Source: a virus | Length of the DNA: 29,430 bases | Direction: 5' to 3' (one strand) | IMG/VR virus record: IMGVR_UViG_3300032050_000596 | Location: 1 to 29,430 of that record | Shown here: piece after piece, positions 1-6,424 of the stretch | Position numbering within the stretch: the first letter of the stretch is position 1 | Layout of the letters: each line of letters starts with the position of its first letter | Position numbers and translations under genes: made by a program | The notes under the pieces: generated by a model | Database searches by the model: none | Seen by the model: only the letters and a program-made list of their open reading frames with translations | Told to the model about the DNA's origin: nothing

Positions 1-120
1 ACGACTTATATAACTACTGGAAATGTTCAATCAACAAATATTATGAAGGCAACAGGAGCAGGTACAACTCTTGTGTCTACCCCTTGTTTCTATCGTTTAA
101 CTGTAACAAGAAATTATTAA
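1..120 (+). CDS. C-terminal end of a tail-fibre-like or other large phage protein (5' partial)
   Basis: Frame 1 is open from the first base to a TAA at 118-120, giving 39 residues with no start codon, so the gene enters from outside the window. The fragment is rich in Thr, Gly, Asn and Ser and ends in an alternating hydrophobic strand (FYRLTVTRNY), a composition common at the C-termini of phage tail fibres and other beta-rich receptor-binding proteins. The small gene that follows 11 bases later is of the kind often found after a fibre gene. The fibre assignment is inference from composition and position; too little is visible for a family call. Confidence 0.5.
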   Translation, partial: TTYITTGNVQSTNIMKATGAGTTLVSTPCFYRLTVTRNY

Positions 121-131
121 TTTATAAAAAT

Positions 132-557
132 ATGATAATATACAACAAAATAACAAAAGAAATCTTAGACTCAGACAAATTAAGTTCAACAGAATTTGAT
201 ATGCGATGGTTTATGGAAGACCCTGATTATCATTTTATAAAAGCAACACCACAACAAGAAGCTGATTATATCAAACAACAAAACACATTGCAACTTGCAA
301 ATAGCAAAACAACTGCTATAAATCAATTGCAAACATTAAAAACAACCACGATTGATAAATTACGAGCTGATAATTATGCAATAAGTATAAAAGTTCTTGC
401 AAACAACAGCCCGCTCGATATTGAAATTATACAAGCCTTAGATGTAAAATTAGATACTATTGACATAGAATTAGCAAAGGCAATTGATAATATAAACAAT
501 GCTATAAATCAAACTACTATTGATAATGCAGTTGATACATTCAAAACATTTTTGTAA
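132..557 (+). CDS. Small helical protein after the fibre-like gene; possibly a tail-fibre-associated protein
   Basis: The frame encodes 141 residues from the ATG at 132. An upstream in-frame ATG at 84 lies inside the preceding gene, and the ATG at 132 has the A/T-rich leader typical of this genome, so I prefer 132. Residues 1-45 (MIIYNKITKEILDSD and on) resemble the short strand-rich N-terminus of tail-fibre assembly or chaperone-type proteins. Residues 50-141 are a long amphipathic helical region rich in Gln, Asn, Asp and Ile, probably coiled coil. No catalytic motif is visible. The stop codon abuts the stop of the leftward gene beginning at 558, with no intergenic base. A role in fibre assembly is only a positional guess. 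Confidence 0.6.
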   Translation: MIIYNKITKEILDSDKLSSTEFDMRWFMEDPDYHFIKATPQQEADYIKQQNTLQLANSKTTAINQLQTLKTTTIDKLRADNYAISIKVLANNSPLDIEIIQALDVKLDTIDIELAKAIDNINNAINQTTIDNAVDTFKTFL

Positions 558-1037
558 TCAAAACAAACAAAGTTGCATAGCCGATATAGTTATGATTTTT
601 TTCATTTTATGTTGGCTTGGCTTATAAAAAATCCATTTATCAAAAATGTAATCAAATAATTGTTTTTGTTTTTTTACTATCGGTTTTGTTGGCTTATTAT
701 AGATAACAGCCAAACTTTCTTTTTTTATCGGTGGTTCTGTTTTGATATAGTTATGTTGCAATTTATTCTCAATTGCATTGATTATATTTAATTCTTTTTG
801 TAAATCTGTTGGCATATAATAGTCAATATGCTCATTTTCATTTCCCATTTTAATTTTACCGCCAACATATTTTTTTTTGACTAAACCTAGTTTTCGCTCA
901 GTTTTTCTTAACTCTTGGTGTTTTTTGTTGTTAGCTTCTTTGGTGCATTCTAAACTGCAATATTTTCTTTTTGTATATTTTGATGTCTGCTTTACAGGAT
1001 TGCAACAGCCTTCATTCAGGCAAACTATCTGTTCCAT
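558..1037 (-). CDS. Putative zinc-finger protein, function unknown
   Basis: This 159-residue protein begins with a likely zinc-binding module: Cys6, Cys11/Cys12, then RKYC-x3-C at about residues 26-30 followed by a Lys/His-rich helix. The rest is Lys-rich and basic, which suits nucleic-acid binding. Near residue 124 it has QKQLF, loosely like a beta-clamp-binding pentapeptide. The N-terminal Cys pattern and the RKYC-x3-C core recur in the rightward gene at 4677-5129, so the two may share a module. It is the only complete gene I found that ends in TGA, which confirms TGA is a stop here. A weak promoter can be drawn at 1072-1098. Function is not known; a phage-encoded transcription or host-takeover factor is one possibility. 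Confidence 0.7.
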   Translation of the reverse strand: MEQIVCLNEGCCNPVKQTSKYTKRKYCSLECTKEANNKKHQELRKTERKLGLVKKKYVGGKIKMGNENEHIDYYMPTDLQKELNIINAIENKLQHNYIKTEPPIKKESLAVIYNKPTKPIVKKQKQLFDYIFDKWIFYKPSQHKMKKIITISAMQLCLF

Positions 1038-1071
1038 TTTTTATAAATAAAAATGATATGATAATCCGCCT

Positions 1072-1098
1072 GCTATATTAACAATAAATACTTGTCAA
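1072..1098 (-). promoter_or_regulatory. Candidate leftward promoter for the zinc-finger gene
   Basis: On the minus strand a TTGACA (1093-1098) is followed after 15 bases by TATAGC (1072-1077). The -35 matches the consensus used elsewhere in this window, but the -10 is poor and the spacing short. It lies about 35 bases upstream of the ATG at 1037. Confidence 0.35.
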
Positions 1099-1103
1099 CT
1101 ATT

Positions 1104-1403
1104 TTATAATTTTATAAAACTACAAAATATTTTTTCAAAAAATTTATTGCAAAAGTTTGGCAACTTCATAACATAATATGTCAAAGTTGTTTCATTATCA
1201 ATATAAACTGTTATCATTTTCTTTTTAAAGAAAAATATTTTAAGTGGCAACTTCATAATATCATATTTAATATTTTTATAAACATAATCTTTCTCGCATT
1301 CCAATCTTTTTTCTAAATAATATTCAATAAAATCATTTTTATTATAAAACTTATAAATTAAATACGCATTATGTATATTATCAACAAAAACATAGTAAAC
1401 CAT
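1104..1403 (-). CDS. Hypothetical protein
   Basis: The gene encodes 99 residues rich in Tyr, Phe, Lys and Asn. It lies in the same leftward block as the secreted nuclease upstream (1419-1931), 15 bases away, and is probably co-transcribed with it. No signal peptide, membrane segment or motif is clear; the KIFFFKKK stretch is aromatic but not long enough for a membrane span. The size and the YVFVDN/TVYIDN strands suggest a small mixed alpha/beta domain. I do not recognise a family. Confidence 0.55.
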   Translation of the reverse strand: MVYYVFVDNIHNAYLIYKFYNKNDFIEYYLEKRLECEKDYVYKNIKYDIMKLPLKIFFFKKKMITVYIDNETTLTYYVMKLPNFCNKFFEKIFCSFIKL

Positions 1404-1418
1404 AAAAAAACAAATAAA

Positions 1419-1931
1419 TTACTGCATAAACATATCGCAATTGCCAAAACGAGATAAACAAAACATAAACAGTCTATCTTTATATTCTTTTTTGACTGCC
1501 TCACTCACCTCAAAAGGCAATTCAAGTTTATCACTCTTTTTTTGATTTTCACTGATGGTTGCTATAACAAGATTATTTCTATCATTATAAAAATCTATTA
1601 TATCATTTGTTTTTAATTTGCAAACACCTCGTCTTTTCATTTCCGCCCACGGAAACAAGTGGTCAATTTGAATATTTGCAGGGTCTGTTATCTCAACACC
1701 AGAATAAAACGATTTCCATTTTCCAGCAACAACTTGGCATTTATGATTAACAACAACATCCGTGCCTTCAACATATAATAACCAGTGCCTTGTATTTGTT
1801 ATACATAGCTCACCTTTGGCATTTTTAATCCACTGATGATTATCCCAGTTTGGTCGTTTGCAATCATTAGCTATTTTCTCCCTAGCAAAAGCATTTGTTG
1901 TTAGTAATAGTAGTAATAAAAATATTTTCAT
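1419..1931 (-). CDS. Secreted HNH-family nuclease (DUF1524/GmrSD-C-like)
   Basis: The first 16 residues (MKIFLLLLLLTTNAFA) form a textbook signal peptide with a hydrophobic Leu core and an Ala-Phe-Ala cleavage site, so the mature protein should leave the cytoplasm. The body carries the layout of small secreted HNH nucleases: CQVVAGKW near 65-72, IDHLFPWAE with Asp90-His91 as the metal/catalytic pair, FYNDRNNLV with Asn119-Asn120, and SENQKKSD with Asn129. Six cysteines in the mature part (24, 43, 65, 104, 158, 165) could form disulphides, which fits a periplasmic or extracellular life. The expected substrate is DNA, by family. It lies in a leftward accessory block beside the fibre region. A phage gene for an exported DNase is unusual; roles could be degrading DNA around the cell, interfering with competing phages or plasmids, or acting at lysis. 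Confidence 0.8.
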   Translation of the reverse strand: MKIFLLLLLLTTNAFAREKIANDCKRPNWDNHQWIKNAKGELCITNTRHWLLYVEGTDVVVNHKCQVVAGKWKSFYSGVEITDPANIQIDHLFPWAEMKRRGVCKLKTNDIIDFYNDRNNLVIATISENQKKSDKLELPFEVSEAVKKEYKDRLFMFCLSRFGNCDMFMQ

Positions 1932-1954
1932 ATAAAAAAGTAATAAATTGTAAA

Positions 1955-2416
1955 CTAAATGCTAATAAGTAGCATATCTATATTGTTATTGCGACATTCT
2001 TTTTGTATCTCAACTATAAAATCAAAAAACTCTGTAACATTTTTTAATGTGTTGGTTGATAATAATTCTTTTGATTTATTCAATATTTCTTCCAAATACA
2101 GGTGCATATTATTATAATATAAAATATATTCTCGTTTTTCTTTAATACCAAAAAGATAATCTACATTGTTATTCATAACAGAATCCATATGGTGAAATGT
2201 ATGCTCTGCTATATTTCTATCTCCGTAATGATTGGTATAATTAACAACAGAATACATATTGTGAAATGTCAACTTTGGTATGTTTTTATCTCCGTAATCA
2301 TTAGTGTAATATTCATTGTCAAGGTCTTCTTTACAGCAAAAAAATAGTTGTGAAAAAATTTTAATATCGTCTTTTGTTAATATATGGCTTAAATGTGTAT
2401 AGTTATATATTATCAT
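1955..2416 (-). CDS. Hypothetical protein with a 23-residue tandem repeat
   Basis: The protein has 153 residues. Residues 37-59 and 60-82 are two adjacent copies of one unit (YTNxYGDxNIxxxTFHxMxSVxN), an internal duplication also visible in the DNA at 2171-2308. The flanks are helical: residues 1-36 and 88-153 contain Leu/Ile/Glu/Lys-rich segments. The repeat is rich in His, Tyr and Asn and could be a binding surface, but I know of no matching family. The gene starts 7 bases after the stop of the small Cys/His gene at 2424-2600, and both should be read from the leftward promoter at 2627-2654. Confidence 0.65.
   Translation of the reverse strand: MIIYNYTHLSHILTKDDIKIFSQLFFCCKEDLDNEYYTNDYGDKNIPKLTFHNMYSVVNYTNHYGDRNIAEHTFHHMDSVMNNNVDYLFGIKEKREYILYYNNMHLYLEEILNKSKELLSTNTLKNVTEFFDFIVEIQKECRNNNIDMLLISI
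2171..2308 (-). repeat. Two-copy 69-bp tandem repeat inside the 1955-2416 gene
   Basis: The units run 2240-2308 and 2171-2239 in coding order, each 23 codons. Copies share TATGGTGAAATG/ATTGTGAAATG-type and TTTATCTCCGTAATxATT stretches on the plus strand but have many substitutions, so this is an older in-frame duplication rather than a fresh slippage product. Confidence 0.8.
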
Positions 2417-2423
2417 AGTTAAA

Positions 2424-2600
2424 TTAATTAATTAGTTCTTTATGTTCATTTTCATCTATCAACAATTCGTTTTCATCACAATGTCTTAAATGCACATTTT
2501 TGTTATCAGCCCACTCTTGTAAGCATTGTGTTGTTTGGCTGTGATAAAAAATATCTTGGTTTTTTATCTCTTCAAGGCACATTCTGCAATAGTGTTTCAT
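2424..2600 (-). CDS. 58-residue Cys/His protein, putative small zinc-binding protein
   Basis: Reading leftward from the ATG at 2598-2600 gives 58 codons and a TAA at 2424-2426. The product starts MKHYCRMCLEEIKNQDIF, with Cys5-x2-Cys8, then Cys26 and a His37-x2-His40-Cys41 cluster, which is enough ligands for one zinc site. The C-terminal third is very acidic (ENELLIDENEHKE). The first gene downstream of the leftward promoter at 2627-2654, it would be the leader gene of the left block, and a 58-residue acidic zinc protein expressed first is consistent with a host-takeover or regulatory role. That role is inference; no family was recognised. Confidence 0.6.
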   Translation of the reverse strand: MKHYCRMCLEEIKNQDIFYHSQTTQCLQEWADNKNVHLRHCDENELLIDENEHKELIN

Positions 2601-2626
2601 ATATTAAAAGATTAATTTATATATCT

Positions 2627-2654
2627 ATAACAACACACATTTTTTAATTGTCAA
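2627..2654 (-). promoter_or_regulatory. Leftward sigma70-type promoter
   Basis: On the minus strand TTGACA (2649-2654) is followed after exactly 16 bases by TGTTAT (2627-2632). The spacer and downstream part share the 15-mer TGTGTTGTTATAGAT with the leftward promoter at 22473-22500, so the two belong to one promoter class. It drives the genes at 2424-2600 and onward to the left. Confidence 0.65.
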
Positions 2655-2665
2655 GTAGAAAAATG

Positions 2666-2707
2666 ATAATATTATAACTTTTTTACGATGAATAGTTATA
2701 ATATTAT
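2666..2707. promoter_or_regulatory. Paired palindromic operator candidate between divergent promoters
   Basis: ATAATATTATAAC (2666-2678) and its exact reverse complement GTTATAATATTAT (2695-2707) form a 13-bp inverted repeat with a 16-base gap. Each arm also contains the perfect 10-bp palindrome ATAATATTAT, and the two palindrome centres are 32 bp apart, close to three helical turns, which would put both on one face of the DNA. The element lies between the leftward promoter at 2627-2654 and the rightward one at 2719-2746. I read it as a two-site operator; a simple transcript hairpin is an alternative. Confidence 0.55.
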
Positions 2708-2718
2708 AATAATAGTTG

Positions 2719-2746
2719 TTGACAATTAAAATTAGCTTGTTATATT
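2719..2746 (+). promoter_or_regulatory. Rightward early promoter (copy 1)
   Basis: TTGACA (2719-2724), a 16-base spacer and TATATT (2741-2746) make a strong sigma70-type promoter. The surrounding AGTTGTTGACAATTAAAAT is repeated exactly at 14425-14443, where the -10 and spacing are also the same. It precedes the early operon starting at 2773. Confidence 0.8.
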
Positions 2747-2772
2747 AAATTAATTAATCTAAATATAATTTT

Positions 2773-3111
2773 ATGATAAACAAAATAATTATTAGCAATT
2801 ACTTATTTAATAAAACTGCCAAAGCAATATCGTTAATGGATAAAGAGCAAAAACAGGCTTTTTGTTTAGAATATAAATTTACATCAATCGTTGGCGAATA
2901 TTATAATGATAATGATACTAGTAATGAAATATCTATTTACTCTGATGCTATTACATTACGTTTTACAATCAAAAATAAGTTAGTAAATGTTGAATCTAAT
3001 TTTGGCGGACATATAAGATGTTCTGCTGAAAAAATACAAGAAGATTTGCTTTATATTATAAATTTAATAGACGACATTGAAGTGCTATTTTTAGGATTAA
3101 CATTAAAATAA
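2773..3111 (+). CDS. Hypothetical early protein
   Basis: The gene encodes 112 residues and is the first of the rightward early operon, 26 bases after the -10 box at 2741-2746. The sequence predicts helix, then several strands in the middle (ISIYSDAITLRFTIKNKLVNVES), then a C-terminal helix (KIQEDLLYIINLIDDIEVLFLG). It is mildly acidic and carries no known motif. First genes of phage early operons often act against host functions, but nothing in the sequence says so here. I do not recognise it. Confidence 0.6.
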   Translation: MINKIIISNYLFNKTAKAISLMDKEQKQAFCLEYKFTSIVGEYYNDNDTSNEISIYSDAITLRFTIKNKLVNVESNFGGHIRCSAEKIQEDLLYIINLIDDIEVLFLGLTLK

Positions 3112-3119
3112 GATATATT

Positions 3120-3344
3120 ATGAAAAACAAATCTAATAAAAGAGTATTAGCAGAATATTTAGCAAAACATAATTTAATATCTGCAAAATATATTAAATTT
3201 TTTACTAGACAAAAGCACGATAAAAGCACGGGTGCATTTTCATCAATGATTGTTGAATGGGCAAGAACTAGCAACTTTTTGGCAGTGCAAGAATTGTTTA
3301 GAGAATTGCAAGATATTGAAAATAACAAAAATAATAAAAAATAA
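3120..3344 (+). CDS. Small basic hypothetical protein
   Basis: This 74-residue protein follows the previous gene after 8 bases and belongs to the early operon. It is basic at the N-terminus (MKNKSNKRVLAEYLAKHN) and helical, with a C-terminal Asn/Lys tail. The pattern RVLAEYLAKHNLISAKYIKFF could be a short helix-turn-helix-like DNA-binding segment, but that is weak. No family recognised. Confidence 0.55.
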   Translation: MKNKSNKRVLAEYLAKHNLISAKYIKFFTRQKHDKSTGAFSSMIVEWARTSNFLAVQELFRELQDIENNKNNKK

Positions 3345-3368
3345 TTAATTTAATTAACTTTTAACACA

Positions 3369-3638
3369 ATGGCAATACATTTTAAAATTAAAGGCAGTGA
3401 TAATACTAGGATTATATATGAATCGTCAAAAATGAGTCTTATAACAGATTTAATAACATATTGCTTTATTACATTTGGGTTTATTGGTTTCTATTTGAAC
3501 CATAATTATTTTGGTGATTCGTTTATTTGTAGTTTTGTTTGTGGCTTTATTGCAATAAGTGGTTTTTTTCTTTTTGGCAAAACTAAATCAAAAACATTAA
3601 CAAAACAAGAATTAAAAGACTATATTGATAAATTATAA
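3369..3638 (+). CDS. Small membrane protein with two predicted transmembrane segments
   Basis: The protein has 89 residues. Two hydrophobic spans are clear: about residues 25-42 (LITYCFITFGFIGFYL) and about 51-68 (FICSFVCGFIAISGFFLF), joined by a short loop with His and Asn. The N-terminal 20 residues and the Lys-rich C-terminal tail would both be cytoplasmic, giving a hairpin in the inner membrane. Two-span early phage membrane proteins can be superinfection-exclusion or host-modifying proteins; holins are also two-span, but the location in the early operon makes that less likely. Function not assigned. Confidence 0.6.
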   Translation: MAIHFKIKGSDNTRIIYESSKMSLITDLITYCFITFGFIGFYLNHNYFGDSFICSFVCGFIAISGFFLFGKTKSKTLTKQELKDYIDKL

Positions 3639-3650
3639 TTTTATAAAACT

Positions 3651-4049
3651 ATGGCTAAATTTACATTTAAAGACACTGGCAAAGAAATAAAAGTTGGTGA
3701 TGTTTTTTATTTTTATCATATTGAATATAAAAATAAGCCTTCCGTTGCAATTCCATTTGTTGCAAAAGATGTTGAATATATTGTTAAATCTTGCAAAGTG
3801 CAAGATATTGGTATTTTTTATAAAGATTGTGGCGGGTTTTTAAACAAAGATTATTATTTAATAACAGACGATATTAGCAACCCAACATTTACTGTAAACG
3901 ATTGTCTTTATTCATCACAAGAAGCTTGTAATGATGCAATGGAAATTAGAAAATTGCAAGAAGTTATATCACAGGATATATTCGCAATCCACGATATTGA
4001 TAAACTAAAAGAAATACACAACAAAATTTTTAACAACATTAATCTATAA
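3651..4049 (+). CDS. Hypothetical protein
   Basis: The 132-residue product has a beta-rich first half beginning FTFKDTGKEIKVGDVFYFYHIEY, the look of a small SH3-like or barrel domain, and a helical C-terminal third (EACNDAMEIRKLQEVISQ ... KLKEIHNKIF). It is preceded by the leader TTTATAAAACTATG, the usual start context here, and ends 4 bases before the thymidylate kinase start, so translation of the two is probably coupled. No family recognised. Confidence 0.6.
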   Translation: MAKFTFKDTGKEIKVGDVFYFYHIEYKNKPSVAIPFVAKDVEYIVKSCKVQDIGIFYKDCGGFLNKDYYLITDDISNPTFTVNDCLYSSQEACNDAMEIRKLQEVISQDIFAIHDIDKLKEIHNKIFNNINL

Positions 4050-4053
4050 AACT

Positions 4054-4671
4054 ATGTTTATAACAATTGAAGGAATTGACGGCTCAGGCAAATCAACGCA
4101 AGTTAAAAGACTAAATGATTATTTTTTAGACTTAAATAAACCTATTTTAGTAACAAGCGAACCGTCTCAAAATAGCGAAACTGAAAAAAATCTTTATAAT
4201 ATTTTAAAAAATGGATCACCGACCCCCACAACAGATTTATTGCTTTGTATGGTTTTAAGAAGTTTTCATATTAACAATATAGTAAAGCCAGCACTTGCAG
4301 ACAATAAAATTGTTATTTGCGACAGATATATTGATTCATCTATTGCATATTATGTTAGAGACATAAAAGATTATGAAAAACTATCTGATACAGTATTAGA
4401 TTTACATAAATCAGTCACAGATAATTTGATGCCAAGCTTGACAATATTATTGGATTTGCCAGCAGAAAATACAATTAATAGAATGATTACTCGTGGAGAG
4501 CTAGATAAATTTGATAGTATGAAGGTTGAGAATATGGAAGCTATCAGACAAGTATTTTTGCATAACGCAAAAGATGGTGTAGGTAAAAACCGAACACATA
4601 TTATAGATGCAACATTGCACGAAGATGAGGTTTTTGCAAACATTGTTAAAATAATTGAAAATAATCTATAA
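4054..4671 (+). CDS. tmk: Thymidylate kinase (dTMP kinase)
   Basis: The enzyme phosphorylates dTMP to dTDP with ATP in the cytoplasm, feeding dTTP synthesis. The 205-residue length is normal for the family. The P-loop GIDGSGKST is at residues 7-15, the DRYIDSSIAYY signature with the Asp-Arg pair at 90-91 binds the nucleotides, and a lid with Arg at about 143-148 (RMITRG) follows. The usual substrate-binding EPG after strand 2 is here EPS (36-38), a modest change. The gene sits in the early operon, with a zinc-finger gene 5 bases downstream. In a genome this AT-rich an extra thymidylate kinase would help meet a high dTTP demand; an altered nucleotide substrate cannot be excluded. Confidence 0.92.
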   Translation: MFITIEGIDGSGKSTQVKRLNDYFLDLNKPILVTSEPSQNSETEKNLYNILKNGSPTPTTDLLLCMVLRSFHINNIVKPALADNKIVICDRYIDSSIAYYVRDIKDYEKLSDTVLDLHKSVTDNLMPSLTILLDLPAENTINRMITRGELDKFDSMKVENMEAIRQVFLHNAKDGVGKNRTHIIDATLHEDEVFANIVKIIENNL

Positions 4672-4676
4672 AATAT

Positions 4677-5129
4677 ATGATAGAATTAATATGTAAAAAC
4701 CCAAATTGCACACTGGTTGATGGCAGGTTTGATGTAGGATGCAAAACACATATTAGAAAATATTGTTTAATGTCTTGTATGAAAAGCCATACAGCAGATA
4801 AAAAACTTGCCAAAAACCTTGCCAAAGAATTAGCAGAAAAAAACAAAGTTTATACAAAAAAAGTAAAATCAGTCAACAAAATAAAAGACTCTGTTTTATT
4901 TAAACATTTTTCAAATTTTATAATTGGTTATGAAGATAAGGGGGCTATATCAAGTCAATTAAAAACATGGATTCCGCATATAAATAAAAAACCTGAATAT
5001 GTAGATATGTGCAATAAAAAAATAGCTGAGTGTGGCGGTAAAATACCTATGTTGGTTTTTGCATCATTTGTTTCGTCAAATTGTAGCGAAGCTAAACTTA
5101 GTGGGCTTGATAAAGATATAAAATTTTAA
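4677..5129 (+). CDS. Putative zinc-finger protein related to the 558-1037 module
   Basis: The 150-residue product starts with Cys6-x4-Cys11, a third Cys near residue 22 and RKYC-x3-C at about 28-33, a likely zinc-binding site. The RKYC-x3-C core and the spacing of the first Cys pair resemble the N-terminus of the leftward protein at 558-1037. Next comes a Lys/Ala/Glu-rich helix (DKKLAKNLAKELAEKNKVYTKK), then a C-terminal domain of about 85 residues with two further Cys. The mix of zinc site and charged helix suits DNA or RNA binding. Its place directly after the kinase shows it is an early gene. Exact function unknown. Confidence 0.65.
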   Translation: MIELICKNPNCTLVDGRFDVGCKTHIRKYCLMSCMKSHTADKKLAKNLAKELAEKNKVYTKKVKSVNKIKDSVLFKHFSNFIIGYEDKGAISSQLKTWIPHINKKPEYVDMCNKKIAECGGKIPMLVFASFVSSNCSEAKLSGLDKDIKF

Positions 5130-5140
5130 TTTAATAATAT

Positions 5141-5725
5141 ATGACAACAAAAATAAAAAAACTAATAAAATATTTATCAACATATGAAGGCAAATTAGAA
5201 GTTAAAAAAACACTTTACATATTAAATAAATCTATTGACACTATATGTTTTTATAATTTACATATTTTATATGATGCCAAAAAGCAATTTATAAAGGATC
5301 AAATATTTTTTCTACAAACATTTCAGCGTGTTTTTCAAGAAGAATTACCTGTAACAGAATTATATATCAAGCAAACTGAATTAATGTTTTGTTATACAAT
5401 CGCACAAGAAACGGCATTGTATGGTAATAATTTTAATTTAATGATAGAAAAAAATGATAATTATAATATACCACAAGTTGATTTAGATAAAGGCTTAACA
5501 TCAATCAGAAATGCTACTTTTTTATTTACTATTCGCGATGATATTGAGAAAAATGGCGAAAGATTTTCTAATGTTATGCCAACATTAATGAAAGAATGTC
5601 TATCACTTATAACATCTTATGATAAAACAAAAAAACAAATTCAAGATATGTATAGTAAAATTGACACAGAAATAGATGTTTTTAAGAATACACTTGAAAA
5701 AAGCTTTAATTGGATTAATCTTTAA
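5141..5725 (+). CDS. Hypothetical all-helical protein
   Basis: The protein has 194 residues and appears almost wholly alpha-helical, with long amphipathic segments at 1-45, 50-95, 118-160 and 163-190. The C-terminal part (KTKKQIQDMYSKIDTEIDVF) is likely coiled coil. There are no signal peptide, membrane span or catalytic motif. It lies in the early operon 11 bases after the zinc-finger gene, and the next gene starts 4 bases after its stop. No family recognised. Confidence 0.6.
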   Translation: MTTKIKKLIKYLSTYEGKLEVKKTLYILNKSIDTICFYNLHILYDAKKQFIKDQIFFLQTFQRVFQEELPVTELYIKQTELMFCYTIAQETALYGNNFNLMIEKNDNYNIPQVDLDKGLTSIRNATFLFTIRDDIEKNGERFSNVMPTLMKECLSLITSYDKTKKQIQDMYSKIDTEIDVFKNTLEKSFNWINL

Positions 5726-5729
5726 AAAA

Positions 5730-5930
5730 ATGAATAAAATAACATTAAACACACTTATATTAGCAGTATTTATTCATTATGATACAAAAAATATATTATT
5801 TATGTTGATTGGATTTTCAATAGCTTGCATATTTGGTTATTGGAAATGTAGAATACTGCCAACAAAAAAAAATATGATGTTTCTTGTATATGCAGTCATA
5901 CTAGGTCTTTTGTTAAAATTAATATTTTAA
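5730..5930 (+). CDS. Small two-span membrane protein
   Basis: I take the start at ATG 5730, after the previous stop; an in-frame ATG at 5676 would overlap the previous gene by 50 bases. The 66-residue product has hydrophobic spans at about residues 7-32 (broken by HYDTKN) and 47-66 (MMFLVYAVILGLLLKLIF), separated by a basic loop (KCRILPTKKN), giving a small inner-membrane hairpin. It could be a holin-like or exclusion protein, but early-operon position and the lack of partner lysis genes leave this open. Confidence 0.55.
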   Translation: MNKITLNTLILAVFIHYDTKNILFMLIGFSIACIFGYWKCRILPTKKNMMFLVYAVILGLLLKLIF

Positions 5931-5935
5931 ATTAT

Positions 5936-6205
5936 ATGAATAAAGAAGAATTAAAAGAATTGTATTATAAATTTTACAATGCACCAAAGGGCTTAACAGA
6001 TAGTTTTGAGTGTGAACAAAAACAAATGCTAAGAAATAATCTATATAAAGATTTTTATGATAATCTTTTGATTGCAATAAACAAAAAGACTAAAAAAAAT
6101 CATAAATATCTTTTTGAAGCTATACATTGTTTATTAGATGTTGAATTTTACGAAAGTCTTTACCATAAAGATACAGTTGCAATGAATGTTATTGATAAAT
6201 TATAG
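5936..6205 (+). CDS. Hypothetical protein
   Basis: This 89-residue protein is the last intact gene of the early operon, starting 5 bases after the membrane-protein gene. It is helical and charged, with Lys/Glu/Asn-rich segments (MNKEELKELYYKFYNAPKG, INKKTKKNHKYLFEAIHCLLD). No motif is visible. It ends just before the decayed methyltransferase fragments at 6208-6341. Confidence 0.55.
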   Translation: MNKEELKELYYKFYNAPKGLTDSFECEQKQMLRNNLYKDFYDNLLIAINKKTKKNHKYLFEAIHCLLDVEFYESLYHKDTVAMNVIDKL

Positions 6206-6207
6206 TT

Positions 6208-6255
6208 ATGCCTTTTAATGTGAATGATAATAATAAACAAACTAATTTATTTTAA
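6208..6255 (+). pseudogene. Remnant of a methyltransferase C-terminus
   Basis: A 15-codon frame ends in KQTNLF followed by TAA. The intact methyltransferase downstream ends KQTDLF-TAA, and the DNA at both ends reads AAACAAACT(A/G)ATTTATTTTAA. I read this as the last codons of a lost or recombined methyltransferase gene. A chance small ORF is possible but the matching 20-base stretch makes this unlikely. Confidence 0.55.
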
Positions 6256-6257
6256 AT

Positions 6258-6341
6258 ATGATAAACAAAATACACAATTGTAATAATATGGAGTTGTTAA
6301 AAACAATGCCTGATAATTATGCGTTGGTTTATGGGTTGTAA
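6258..6341 (+). pseudogene. Remnant of an amino-methyltransferase N-terminus
   Basis: A 27-codon frame starts MINKIHNCNNMELLKTMP and ends YALVYGL-TAA. It aligns with residues 4-36 of the intact methyltransferase at 7005 (INKIHNCDNMDLIAKLP ... VPYGL), with the middle strand and the catalytic DVP lost. The copy is therefore a decayed 5' end of a close methyltransferase relative. Together with the fragment just before it, and the homing-type endonuclease just after it, this marks an old rearrangement at this locus. Confidence 0.7.
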
Positions 6342-6352
6342 ATAAAAAAAAT

Positions 6353-6395
6353 AAATAGATTTTATGCTTGACTTTTACAAAATAGATTTTATGAA
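6353..6395 (+). promoter_or_regulatory. Promoter candidate with a 14-bp direct repeat before the HNH gene
   Basis: TTGACT (6368-6373), 16 bases, then TATGAA (6390-6395) form a moderate promoter about 30 bases before the endonuclease start. The 14-mer AAATAGATTTTATG occurs at 6353-6366 and again at 6380-6393, 27 bases apart, so the region contains a short direct duplication that could also mark an insertion boundary. Confidence 0.4.
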
Positions 6396-6424
6396 TAATA
6401 AATTATTACTAATAAAGTTTTTTT

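Noticed and set aside
84-557. Longer start at ATG 84 for the second gene
   Set aside because: It would overlap 37 bases of the fibre-like gene, and the added residues have the look of out-of-frame sequence. ATG 132 has the usual leader.
558-560. Possible recoding of TGA as tryptophan
   Set aside because: TGA ends the 558-1037 gene, whose frame would otherwise run antisense into the neighbouring gene, and Trp is written TGG in the conserved genes. The rarity of TGA stops is explained by base composition.
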